NCBI GenBank assembly: GCA_937925845.1
Contig: CALAML010000113.1
Span: 1 to 43,696, forward strand
DNA: 43,696 bases
Direction of reading: 5' to 3'
Origin: an uncultured Acidimicrobiales bacterium
GTDB taxonomy: Bacteria > Actinomycetota > Acidimicrobiia > Acidimicrobiales > CALAML01
The notes under the pieces were generated by a model. The model saw nothing but the letters and a program-made list of their open reading frames with translations, was not told the origin of the DNA and ran no database searches. The translations under genes were made by a program, and so were the position numbers. Positions 15,538 through 23,461 of this stretch are shown here, piece after piece. Positions within the stretch are counted from its first letter, which is position 1; each line of letters opens with the position of its first letter.

Positions 15538-16062
15538 CTACCACACCTCGCGCAGCCGCTCCCACGAGGACTCGATGGTTTCGGGCAACACCCTCGCCCC
15601 GGCCACGCTGGTCATGAAGTTGGTATCGCCGCGCCACCTGGGCAGCACATGTACATGGATGTGGTTCGGCACCCCCGCACCCCCGGCATGACCGATGTTG
15701 AGCCCCACGTTCATCCCCGGCGGGTCATAGGCCGCCTGCACGGCAGCGGTGGCCCGGCGGATCATCTTCCAGAGATCCTCAAACACCTCTTCGGCCAGCT
15801 GATCAAGGTGTTCGGCCGGCTCGTTGGGCACCACCATCAAATGCCCGTTGGTGTACGGGAACGCGTTCATGATGGCGAAGCAGCGAGGGCCCCGCTCCAG
15901 GATCAGGCTTTCACGATCATCGAGACCGCTGTTCAGAAGCCGCTCGAAAAGGGTGCCGTCGACCGTGGCCTCCAACCGTTGATCGGCCGGAAGGGCATCG
16001 GTGTTGGCGGCATCGATGTAGGCCCGGCGCCAGCCCGCCCACAGCCGATCAAGCTCGCTCAC
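15538..16062 (-). CDS. HIT-family hydrolase/AP4A phosphorylase-like
   Basis: 174 residues, histidine-triad fold. The active-site motif HIHVHV is at 134-139 (NHIHVHVLPRW), preceded by RCFAIMNAFPYTNGHLMVVP, the first conserved HIT block. The M. tuberculosis protein in this position (Rv2613c) acts on diadenosine tetraphosphate; the same activity is inferred here. It starts with GTG overlapping the thrS stop by four bases (GTGA), so the two are translationally coupled. In mycobacteria the order thrS-HIT-pgsA-patA-pimA is contiguous; here three genes lie between HIT and pgsA. Confidence 0.88.
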   Translation of the reverse strand: MSELDRLWAGWRRAYIDAANTDALPADQRLEATVDGTLFERLLNSGLDDRESLILERGPRCFAIMNAFPYTNGHLMVVPNEPAEHLDQLAEEVFEDLWKMIRRATAAVQAAYDPPGMNVGLNIGHAGGAGVPNHIHVHVLPRWRGDTNFMTSVAGARVLPETIESSWERLREVW

Positions 16063-18059
16063 GCGCTCCGCTCATCGATGCGGGGCGCGGTCGGGTCGTC
16101 GGTGCGTCGGTGCTCCTCGACATCGGCGGTCAAACGCTCGATGAAGGTGGCCAGCGGAACATCACGCTCAACCTCGTCGCCCCGGGGGTTCACGCCGACG
16201 GTGTTGTTGGCCACATCGTCATCGCCCACCACCAGTACGTAAGGCACCTTCTCCACCTTGGCCCGGCGGATCCGATTGCCCAGCTTGTCATCGGCCCGAA
16301 CCCAGTCGGCACGGAAACCCGCGGCCTGAAGCTGGTTGGTCACCGACTCGGCGTGGTCGTCATGATCATCACGCACACCCAACACCCGAACCTGCACCGG
16401 GGCCAACCAGGTTGGGAACGCACCGGCATAGTGCTCCAACAACACGGCAAAGAAGCGCTCGATCGAGCCGAACAAGGCCCGATGGATCATGATCGGCTGA
16501 TGGCGGCCGCCATCGTTGCCGATGTACTCCAGATCGAAACGTTGCGGCAGCTGGAAATCGACCTGGATGGTCGACATCTGCCACGAACGGCCGATGGCAT
16601 CACGAGCCTGCACCGAAATCTTCGGCCCGTAGAACGCGCCGCCACCTTCGTCGAGCACCAGCTCCAGGTCCATCTGGTCGGCGGCCACCCGAAGGCAATC
16701 GATGGCGTCGTCCCACTCGGCGTCGGTGCCAACAGCCTTTTCTTCCGGCTTGGTCGACAGCTCCAGGTAGAAATCGTCGAGACCGTAGTCGCGCAGCAGG
16801 TTCAAAACGAAGTGCAGCAGCGACATCAGCTCATCGGTCATGTTCTCCCGCGTGGTGAAGATGTGGGAGTCGTCCATGGTGAGCCCGCGCACACGGGTGA
16901 GGCCGTGGATGGTGCCCGACTTCTCGTAGCGATAGACGGTGCCGAACTCAAACATCCGCAACGGCAGCTCGCGGTAGGAGCGTTGGCGAGCCTTAAAGAT
17001 CAGCACATGGAACGGGCAGTTCATCGGCTTGAGGTAGTAGCTTGCGCCCTCACCATGTTCGTCGTCGAGGGTCATCGGCGGGAACATGCCGTCGGCATAC
17101 CACTGAAGATGGCCACTGGTTTCGAACAACTCGGCCTTGGTGATGTGCGGCGAGTTCACAAACTCGTAGCCCGCAGCCTCGTGACGTTCTCGGGAGTAGT
17201 CCTCCATCAAGCGTCGAACCACGCCGCCCTTCGGATGAAACACCGCGAGGCCCGAACCGATCTCGCTCGGGAACGAGAACAGATCAAGCTCGGCGCCGAG
17301 GCGCCGATGGTCACGCTTCTCAGCCTCCTCAAGCATCACCAAGTGGGCCTTGAGGGCCTTCTTCGAGTTCCACGCGGTGCCGTAGATGCGCTGGAGCATT
17401 GGCCGCTTCTCATCGCCACGCCAATAGGCGCCGGCCACCTTCTGCAGGGCGAAATGCTCAAGCCGACCGGTCGACGGCACGTGCGGGCCCCGACAGAGGT
17501 CCACAAAGCCATCGCCGTTGCGGTAGAAGCTGACCCGCCCGTCGCCCGCCACCTCGGAGGCGTCGACGTTTTCGATGATCTCCCGCTTGAAGTGATGATC
17601 AGCAAAGAGCTCAAGGCCCTCAGCATTCGACACTTCGCCGCGCACAAACTCCTGGTCGGCCTTAACGATCTCGCGCATCCTGGCGTCGATGTTTTCCAGG
17701 TCGGCCTCGGAGAAGGTGGCGCCGTCGGGCAGCTCAAAGTCGTAGTAGAAGCCGTTCTCGATGGCCGGACCAATCGCATGGGTCGAACCGGGAAAGAGCT
17801 CCAACACCGCCTGAGCCAACACATGGGCGGTGGAGTGCCGCAGCGTCTCCAACCCCACCTCGGAGTCGGAAGTAACGATGGCCACGGTGGCGCCGTCGGT
17901 GAGCGGCGTCGAAAGATCGAGCTGGATGCCGTCGACCTCGGCGATCAGGGCCGCTTTGGCCAGACCGGGGCCAATATCGGCCGCCAGATCTCCCGCAGTG
18001 GACCCCTCCGCCAGGGTGCGCTGAGACCCGTCAGGAAGTGAGATGGTGATGTCGGCCAT
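16059..18059 (-). CDS. thrS: Threonine--tRNA ligase
   Basis: 666 residues, full length. Domains in order: TGS (1-62); editing domain with RHSTAHVLA (near 75-83) and the zinc-like HHF region; class II catalytic core (about 260-540) with motif 2 in YRYEKSGTIHGLTRVRGLTMDDSH; and the anticodon-binding domain (about 555-650). Zinc ligands are Cys in MNCPFHVL, His in DDSHIF and His in HRALFGSIERF. It charges tRNA-Thr in the cytoplasm. ATG 18059 has a TACCCT box 8 nt upstream, so almost no leader is available and T-box control is excluded if that promoter is used. It is followed by an overlapping HIT gene. Confidence 0.98.
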   Translation of the reverse strand: MADITISLPDGSQRTLAEGSTAGDLAADIGPGLAKAALIAEVDGIQLDLSTPLTDGATVAIVTSDSEVGLETLRHSTAHVLAQAVLELFPGSTHAIGPAIENGFYYDFELPDGATFSEADLENIDARMREIVKADQEFVRGEVSNAEGLELFADHHFKREIIENVDASEVAGDGRVSFYRNGDGFVDLCRGPHVPSTGRLEHFALQKVAGAYWRGDEKRPMLQRIYGTAWNSKKALKAHLVMLEEAEKRDHRRLGAELDLFSFPSEIGSGLAVFHPKGGVVRRLMEDYSRERHEAAGYEFVNSPHITKAELFETSGHLQWYADGMFPPMTLDDEHGEGASYYLKPMNCPFHVLIFKARQRSYRELPLRMFEFGTVYRYEKSGTIHGLTRVRGLTMDDSHIFTTRENMTDELMSLLHFVLNLLRDYGLDDFYLELSTKPEEKAVGTDAEWDDAIDCLRVAADQMDLELVLDEGGGAFYGPKISVQARDAIGRSWQMSTIQVDFQLPQRFDLEYIGNDGGRHQPIMIHRALFGSIERFFAVLLEHYAGAFPTWLAPVQVRVLGVRDDHDDHAESVTNQLQAAGFRADWVRADDKLGNRIRRAKVEKVPYVLVVGDDDVANNTVGVNPRGDEVERDVPLATFIERLTADVEEHRRTDDPTAPRIDERSA

Positions 18060-18067
18060 AGAGGCTG

Positions 18068-18073
18068 AGGGTA
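18068..18073 (-). promoter_or_regulatory. Putative -10 box (TACCCT) of thrS
   Basis: TACCCT on the minus strand ends 8 nt before ATG 18059. Confidence 0.4.
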
Positions 18074-18155
18074 GCCGGGCCGAGCCGCCGTTCCGGGCTA
18101 TTTACCGACAAGTTGCCGACAAGATTGATCGACCCGCAATCGGGGCCGACGGGGC

Positions 18156-19217
18156 TCAGCCGATCGGTACGAGCTCGACCGGCTTGGCGGCCAGAACCTC
18201 GGCCGAGGACCGGCGCGGTTCCAGCGTGGCGCCATGTTCGTCGACCGGCATCCGTGGACCCCGTCTCGGACTGTGACGATGGCGGCTTGGGGTCTCGGTT
18301 GGGTCGGCCTGGTCCTGATCGGACTTATCGGCCCGCACCGTATCGTCGGCGCCTGGCGTTGCCGCGGCATCGGCGGTTGAGGTGGCAGGCGCACCGATCG
18401 GCGCCAACTCGGCATCGACGGTCGACTTCGGCAACGTAGCCACAACCCGCTCTCGCTCGGGGGCGGGTGCCGGTGCAGGGGCGGCAAGGTCGAGATCGTT
18501 GATGTCGCGACCCTCAGCGATCAGCGCGTTGGCCTTCGACGCATAGATGTCGTGATAGCGCTGGCCGGTGAGGCTGCGGATTTCGAACATCAACTCGTCG
18601 GTGATCTGACGAAGCACCCGACGGTCGCTGTCGAGGTGGCGGTAGCGGGTCACGTCGATCGGCTTGCCGAAACGAATGGTGATGTCGCCACCCGGCTTCG
18701 GCGCGGCCTGGTCCGGCGGCTGCACCTTGCGGGTGCCGAGGATCCCGACCGGGATCAACGGGGCGCCGGTGCGCAGCGCTAAACGAGCGGGGCCGGTGTG
18801 GCCGCGGTGAAGATCGCCGCTGCGGGCCCGGGTGCCCTCCGGGTAGATACCAAAGAGGTGACCGGATTCGATGATGCGAGCGGCGGTATCAAGAGCAGCC
18901 TGGGCCGCCTCCCCGCCACTGCGATCGATCGGGATCATGCCCAGAGCCGGGAAGAGCTTTCGCGTCTTCCAATCGTCGAGATACTCGGCCTTGCCGATGT
19001 AGAAGATGCGACGGTCCAACACCGCAGGAACCACAAAACTGTCAAGCACCGAGGTGTGGTTCGGGGTGAGGATGGCACCGCCGGACTTGGGGATGTTGTC
19101 GAGACCCTCAACCTGGAAATCCCAAGCCGCATAGAACAGCGGCTTCATGAACTTCTTGGTGATGTCCGCGAGCTTCCCAGCTTCTGTCGTTCTTGAAGTT
19201 GTGGTGTCTGAGGCCAT
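18156..19217 (-). CDS. 1-acylglycerol-3-phosphate acyltransferase (PlsC-like) with disordered tail
   Basis: 353 residues. The acyltransferase domain (about 25-225) has motif I NHTSVLDS with His54 and Asp59, motif III YPEGTR at 125-130, and GAPLIPVGI. Such enzymes acylate lysophosphatidic acid or related glycerolipids at the membrane. Residues after about 250 form an Ala/Pro/Thr-rich, low-complexity extension ending in a conserved-looking PVELVPIG. The tail is absent from most PlsC proteins. A TAGATC hexamer lies 7 nt before ATG 19217, a weaker version of the local -10 pattern. It sits between thrS and mshC. The acceptor lipid is unknown. Confidence 0.87.
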   Translation of the reverse strand: MASDTTTSRTTEAGKLADITKKFMKPLFYAAWDFQVEGLDNIPKSGGAILTPNHTSVLDSFVVPAVLDRRIFYIGKAEYLDDWKTRKLFPALGMIPIDRSGGEAAQAALDTAARIIESGHLFGIYPEGTRARSGDLHRGHTGPARLALRTGAPLIPVGILGTRKVQPPDQAAPKPGGDITIRFGKPIDVTRYRHLDSDRRVLRQITDELMFEIRSLTGQRYHDIYASKANALIAEGRDINDLDLAAPAPAPAPERERVVATLPKSTVDAELAPIGAPATSTADAAATPGADDTVRADKSDQDQADPTETPSRHRHSPRRGPRMPVDEHGATLEPRRSSAEVLAAKPVELVPIG

Positions 19218-19296
19218 GATGTCTGATCTATCGGCGAGTGTCTCTGACTCTAAACCATCGCCGCTACAGATTCCTAAGCAGAAACGGATTTAACCA

Positions 19297-19321
19297 CGAG
19301 TGACGGTCAACTGTTCACTCG
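19297..19321 (-). terminator. Hairpin downstream of mshC
   Basis: Perfect 7-bp arms CGAGTGA and TCACTCG around an 11-nt loop, 48 nt past the mshC stop. There is no U-tract. An operator for the acyltransferase promoter nearby is an alternative. Confidence 0.4.
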
Positions 19322-19368
19322 CCCGAAATACGTCGGACACGTCTGAGCGATCCTGAAACGGTCATCCG

Positions 19369-20541
19369 TCACGCCGCCGACGAGTTGGCTTCGCCGACTT
19401 CGACCGGACGCAGGGTGTCGACACCAAGCAAAGCTGCGGCCTCGCTGACACCGGCGCCTGCGGCCACCGAAGCATCGATCGCCGCCACCGCCGCTGGCGT
19501 ATCGAGATCATTGTCGAGCGCGTCCCGAACCTGCGCAAGCGCGCCATCGCCGCGGCCGGCAGCCACCCAGGCCGCCAACCGGGCGTCGGCTTCCGGCATG
19601 ATCTGTTCGTTCCACTCCCAGGCATGGCGATAGTGATGGGCCACCACACCGAGGCGGATCGCACGGGTGTCGTGCTCTTTGCGCAGCTCCGACACAAACA
19701 CCAGGTTGCCGAGCGACTTTGACATCTTCTCGCCATCCATCCGAACCATGGCCTGGTGCATCCAGTGGCGCACCAACGGCTTCCCGGTGGCGGCCTCGCT
19801 CTGCGCCGCCTCGCACTCATGATGAGGGAAGATCAGATCGGAGCCGCCGCCATGGAGGTCGATCGTGGTGTCGAGTTCGCGCATGGCCAGCGCCGAACAC
19901 TCGGTGTGCCAACCCGGTCGACCCGGACCCCACAACGACTCCCACTCCGGCTCGCCCTCCGCCGATGGCTGCCACAGGATGAAGTCGAGCGGGTTGCGTT
20001 TCTTCGGATCATCAGGGAATCCGCCATGCTCGGCAGCAAGCGCCAGCATCTGCTCCTCGTCGTAACCGCTGATCGAACCGAACTTGTCGTACTTGGTGAC
20101 GTCGAAGTAGACGCCCCCGCCTTCGGCCACGTAAGCAAAGCCGCCGTCGAGAACCATGCCGATAAAACCCCGGATATCGGCGATGGCCGACGTGGCCCGA
20201 GGCTCGCTCCACGCCGGCAGCATCTCCAGCGCATCCATATCGTTGTGGAAACGGGCGATCTCGGCTGCGGCCAAATCGAGATAGTGCACATCGAGTTCCT
20301 TGGCCTTGGCCAGGATCGAGTCATCAACGTCGGTGATGTTGCGGACACAACGGGTCTCATGACCGCGATCGCGCAACCGACGCTGGAGCACGTCATAGGT
20401 GAGGTACACCGTCGCATGGCCAAGATGGGTCGCGTCATAGGGCGTGATCCCGCAGGTGTACATGGTGACGATCGGCCCGGGTTCGAAGGCTACGATCTCG
20501 CGAGCAGCGGTGTCGTACAGGCGCATCGGTTCGGTAGCCAT
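19369..20541 (-). CDS. mshC: Mycothiol ligase MshC (cysteine:GlcN-Ins ligase)
   Basis: 390 residues, a class I cysteinyl-tRNA synthetase paralogue without the tRNA-binding domain. It joins cysteine to GlcN-inositol in ATP-dependent fashion, the third step of mycothiol synthesis. The diagnostic CGITPYD block is at 30-36 with zinc ligand Cys30; the HIGH equivalent is HLGH (39-42); HTECSALAM holds Cys215; FPHHECEAAQS supplies His and acidic ligands; KMSKS is exact at 272-276. Length about 390-410 and CGITPYD distinguish it from CysS. The ATG at 20541 has TATCGT 7 nt upstream, and a longer in-frame ORF start lacks this. It is divergent from inhA. Other msh genes are not in the window. Confidence 0.92.
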   Translation of the reverse strand: MATEPMRLYDTAAREIVAFEPGPIVTMYTCGITPYDATHLGHATVYLTYDVLQRRLRDRGHETRCVRNITDVDDSILAKAKELDVHYLDLAAAEIARFHNDMDALEMLPAWSEPRATSAIADIRGFIGMVLDGGFAYVAEGGGVYFDVTKYDKFGSISGYDEEQMLALAAEHGGFPDDPKKRNPLDFILWQPSAEGEPEWESLWGPGRPGWHTECSALAMRELDTTIDLHGGGSDLIFPHHECEAAQSEAATGKPLVRHWMHQAMVRMDGEKMSKSLGNLVFVSELRKEHDTRAIRLGVVAHHYRHAWEWNEQIMPEADARLAAWVAAGRGDGALAQVRDALDNDLDTPAAVAAIDASVAAGAGVSEAAALLGVDTLRPVEVGEANSSAA

Positions 20542-20548
20542 CAGCGGA

Positions 20549-20554
20549 ACGATA
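20549..20554 (-). promoter_or_regulatory. Putative -10 box (TATCGT) of mshC
   Basis: TATCGT on the minus strand ends 7 nt before ATG 20541. Confidence 0.5.
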
Positions 20555-20670
20555 CCGGATTCGATCGCCAGCGATGAACCTCGACCCAACAACCCCGATG
20601 ACCCAATGTGACCTCGCGGCCAGACCGGGAGTCAAAGCAACATCGACCAACGCAAGACTTGACGCTTCTG

Positions 20671-20690
20671 TAGGGTCGGATCGGCCGACC
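20671..20690 (+). promoter_or_regulatory. Possible promoter and inverted repeat upstream of inhA
   Basis: TAGGGT (20671-20676) resembles the local -10 pattern. It overlaps an inverted repeat GGTCGG-ATCGG... ending CCGACC (arms 20674-20679 and 20685-20690). A regulator bound here would cover the start of transcription. The GTG start is 38 nt further, so this mRNA would have a leader with a GAGG motif about 8 nt before GTG. Confidence 0.35.
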
Positions 20691-20727
20691 GACCGAACAT
20701 CGAACGACACTTGAACGAGGCACCTAC

Positions 20728-21495
20728 GTGGGACTGCTTGACGGAAAACGACTACTGATCACCGGGGTATTGACGCCGCGCTCGCTCGCCTTCGCCACCG
20801 CGCAGTTGGCTCAGCGCGAAGGAGCCGAAATTCTCCTCACCGGTGCCGACCGGGGGTTGAGCCTGGCCAAGCGCAGCGCCAAGCGACTCGACGACCCGCC
20901 GGAAGTCCTGGAGTTTGATGCCTCGGTTCCCGAACACGTCGAGTCGCTCAGAAAGGAAGTAGCCCAGCGCTGGGACCGCGTGGACGGGGTGCTTCACGCC
21001 ATCGGCTTCGCACCGCAGTCGTGTCTCGCCGGCGGGTTTCTGGATGCTCCCTGGGAGGACGTCGGGATCGCACTCCACATCTCGACCTATTCGTTCAAGA
21101 GCCTCGCGGTGTCGATGGCGCCGCTAATGACCGAAGGGGGCAGCGTGGTCGGCCTCGACTTCGACGCCGCAGTCGCCTGGCCGGTCTATGACTGGATGGG
21201 AGTGGCCAAGGCCGGACTCGAAAGCGTGTCGCGCTATTTGGCCCGCGACCTCGGCGCCCAGAACATCCGGGTCAACCTGGTGGCCGCCGGGCCCCAACGC
21301 ACCACCGCGGCCAAGGCGATCGGCGGCTTCGGCGAGTTCGAAGATGTCTGGGCCGGTCGCGCCCCGTTGGGCTGGGACGTCAGCGACCCCACAGCCACCG
21401 CCCGAGCCTGCGTCGCCCTCCTGTCAGACTGGTTTCCCATGACCACCGGCGAGATCATTCACGTCGATGGCGGCTTCCACGCCATGGGCGTCTAG
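20728..21495 (+). CDS. inhA: Enoyl-[acyl-carrier-protein] reductase, InhA/FabI type
   Basis: 255-residue short-chain reductase that saturates enoyl-ACP with NADH in the last step of each type II fatty acid elongation cycle. The FabI-type cofactor loop (GVLTPRSLAFATAQ, 13-26) replaces the classical GxxxGxG. Catalytic Tyr154 and Lys161 sit in YDWMGVAKAGLES, with the exact six-residue spacing of InhA Tyr158/Lys165. The start MGLLDGKRLLITG and HISTYSFKSL are close to mycobacterial InhA. GTG 20728 has GAGG about 8 nt upstream, so it appears to be leadered, unlike many neighbours. It is divergent from mshC. The substrate-binding loop is shorter than in InhA, so ordinary chain length rather than mycolate elongation is likely. 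Confidence 0.92.
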   Translation: MGLLDGKRLLITGVLTPRSLAFATAQLAQREGAEILLTGADRGLSLAKRSAKRLDDPPEVLEFDASVPEHVESLRKEVAQRWDRVDGVLHAIGFAPQSCLAGGFLDAPWEDVGIALHISTYSFKSLAVSMAPLMTEGGSVVGLDFDAAVAWPVYDWMGVAKAGLESVSRYLARDLGAQNIRVNLVAAGPQRTTAAKAIGGFGEFEDVWAGRAPLGWDVSDPTATARACVALLSDWFPMTTGEIIHVDGGFHAMGV

Positions 21496-21508
21496 GACCA
21501 GCCCGCTG

Positions 21509-22120
21509 CTACCCGGCGACGACCAGAACGAGGAGCAGCACCGCATTCAGCAACACCATGGCGGCCAGGCAGAGTCCGAATAACCCCACCCGCACCGCGT
21601 ACTCACCTGAGGTGAGATCGGGCGAGTCGATGTTAAAGAGCGCTTTGAGTATCGGAACGCTCGGCTGCTCGAACCGCAACGGATCCGACAGCTCATCGAC
21701 GATCGGCGGGGTGCGGTCACCGCTTGACCCTCGGGCCTGATCGCCACGGGTCTGACCGTCGCGGAGTCGATCCGGACGGTTGAAATCGAACGGCACCGGG
21801 TCTGGATTGAGGTCGCCGGTCGACAGCCGTTCGATGTCGACATCAAACTCGTGGATCCGACGCCTCGAACCGGCGGCGGGATCGAGACCGTCGAAGTCCT
21901 CAGGATCCCAGTCGGTGGCGTCCATAGCCGCTTCGAACTCGGCGACGCCCAGGCGGAGCATGCTTGGCGGGCTCTCACTCGAGCTGGCCACAAGATCGTG
22001 GGATCCACAGTTCACGCACCGCTCGCGATTATGGGCGCGACGCCGGTTGCGGGCATATTGTCCCCCATGGCCCGGCGACGATGCCGGGGGCTGTACTGCC
22101 GAGCAGACCAAGCAACGCAT
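21509..22120 (-). CDS. Zinc-ribbon protein with C-terminal membrane anchor
   Basis: 203 residues. The N-terminus holds a treble-clef or zinc-ribbon-like set: Cys3 and Cys6 (RCLVC) and Cys35 and Cys38 (RCVNCG), separated by a basic stretch. A polar, acidic and probably disordered middle follows. The C-terminal 30 residues (VGLFGLCLAAMVLLNAVLLLVLVVAG) form one membrane helix, making this a tail-anchored protein with its metal site in the cytoplasm. ATG 22120 is preceded by a strong AGGAGG with 7-nt spacing, so a TTG two codons upstream is rejected. It is convergent with inhA (13-bp gap). No family is recognised. Confidence 0.75.
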   Translation of the reverse strand: MRCLVCSAVQPPASSPGHGGQYARNRRRAHNRERCVNCGSHDLVASSSESPPSMLRLGVAEFEAAMDATDWDPEDFDGLDPAAGSRRRIHEFDVDIERLSTGDLNPDPVPFDFNRPDRLRDGQTRGDQARGSSGDRTPPIVDELSDPLRFEQPSVPILKALFNIDSPDLTSGEYAVRVGLFGLCLAAMVLLNAVLLLVLVVAG

Positions 22121-22218
22121 GGCCAAACCTCCTGTACCTGACCAGTCGGCATACAGGATCGAAAGATGAGGTCCGAGGCGAGGCTCCCGGGCTGAGGGCG
22201 CTGCCGGAGAAAGCCGGC

Positions 22219-23301
22219 TCAGCCGCCTTCGCAGTATTGGGAGGTGGTGGGGAACGGGTTGGTGGCGGAGCCATGGCCCGGATGGATCTCAAAGTGCAGA
22301 TGGGGGGCATCGGCGCTGGCGTTACCGCTGCTGCCGACGTATCCGATCACGGTGCCGGCCTGAACCCAGCGGTTGTCACCCTCGTACCCCTGCAGGTGGG
22401 TGCCGTAGTAGTAGTTGCCGTTGTCGCCGGCCAGATGGAACGACTGGCCCCCGATCGAGTTGGAGCGGAACTCGACGTTGCCGTCGACTGGAGCCACTAC
22501 CAACGTGCCGTGGGCGGCCATCATGTCGACACCCTTGTGGCGGCGGCCGCTGCTCCGCGGGAAACCCCACGAGTCGATGAAGTTGTGTGGCCCCTGGACC
22601 GGACATACGAAGTCCCGGCCCGAGGCGATCGGTTCGTCGCCCTTGGGGTCGCCGGGCTCGAACTCGAGGCGCCGCTCGATCACAGCAGCCTCCCGAGCCG
22701 CTTCGGCACGAGCCGCGGCACTCGCAGCCTCGCTGGCCTGGCGCCGACGTTCCTCACGCTCAGCCTCAAGACGAAGGACCTCGGCTGCCTTCAACGCTTC
22801 GAGACCAGCTTCGATGTCGGCCCGCGACTGGTTGAGCTGGTCGATGTTCTCGCGCTGTTCAGCCTCGGCTTCTTCGAGCTGACCTCGCAGCCGGCTCAGC
22901 CGTTCCTGAGCCTTACGGGTGGTGTCGATGACATCGGCCTGATCGCCCCGAACCGAGCGGATCAACGCGTCGGCGCGCATCTGGCGGGTGAGGTCTCGGG
23001 AGTTGACCAACGTCAACGCCGGGCTCCGCCGGTAGTTGGCCACCGCAGTCCGCTGGAGGCGGGCCTGCAATTTCTCCAACTCCGCCGTAGCCGTGGCTTC
23101 GCGACGGATCAGCGAGTCGAGCTTATTCTCGAGTTGATGGAGCGATCCATGGGCCTGCTCGTAGCGCTCGGTTGCTCGAATCAGGCTCGCCTGGGCTTCC
23201 TCGATCTCGGTTCCGCTCGCCGACAACGACGACGACAACAACCCCAGGATGGTGATGAGGACGCCAAGCATCCCGACTCGACCCAGTCTCCGCTTCCGCA
23301 T
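22219..23301 (-). CDS. M23 peptidase with N-terminal coiled coil (EnvC/NlpD-like)
   Basis: 360 residues. A signal peptide or signal anchor (about 8-28) is followed by a long coiled coil (about 30-205) and a LytM/M23 domain (about 235-355). Zinc and catalytic residues are present: His255 and Asp259 in HKGVDMMA, His302 in THLQGYEG and His334/His336 in HLHFEIHP. The active HxxxD and HxH pair means it is probably a working glycyl or D,D/D,L-endopeptidase rather than a degenerate activator. Coiled-coil M23 proteins act in septal peptidoglycan splitting, often with FtsEX. Here no ftsEX is adjacent. TAGGGT lies 9 nt before ATG 23301. Confidence 0.9.
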   Translation of the reverse strand: MRKRRLGRVGMLGVLITILGLLSSSLSASGTEIEEAQASLIRATERYEQAHGSLHQLENKLDSLIRREATATAELEKLQARLQRTAVANYRRSPALTLVNSRDLTRQMRADALIRSVRGDQADVIDTTRKAQERLSRLRGQLEEAEAEQRENIDQLNQSRADIEAGLEALKAAEVLRLEAEREERRRQASEAASAAARAEAAREAAVIERRLEFEPGDPKGDEPIASGRDFVCPVQGPHNFIDSWGFPRSSGRRHKGVDMMAAHGTLVVAPVDGNVEFRSNSIGGQSFHLAGDNGNYYYGTHLQGYEGDNRWVQAGTVIGYVGSSGNASADAPHLHFEIHPGHGSATNPFPTTSQYCEGG

Positions 23302-23394
23302 ATGCCGGTCACCCTAGCTGAGGATGCCTTCTTGTTGCATTTTGGTGACGAAAGTAAATGAACGGCAACGCCGAGGGTGGCCTTTCGGTCGATT

Positions 23395-23411
23395 CCCGTG
23401 AGCATCACGGG
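23395..23411. terminator. Perfect 7-bp hairpin between CNNM gene and M23 gene
   Basis: CCCGTGA and TCACGGG arms with a 3-nt GCA loop, 50 nt beyond the stop of the 23462-24628 gene. No U-tract follows. An operator for the M23 gene is the alternative. Confidence 0.45.
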
Positions 23412-23461
23412 CAACTCAGCCAACCCACTTCTTGACCATAAGGTAACGATCTGAGCCGACT

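Noticed and set aside
16110-18041. 643-codon plus-strand open frame opposite thrS
   Set aside because: Entirely antisense to a well-conserved thrS. GC-rich codon bias opens such frames; no domain is recognisable.
18060-18155. T-box or other leader upstream of thrS
   Set aside because: Only 96 bases are available, no T-box consensus is seen, and the likely promoter leaves almost no leader.
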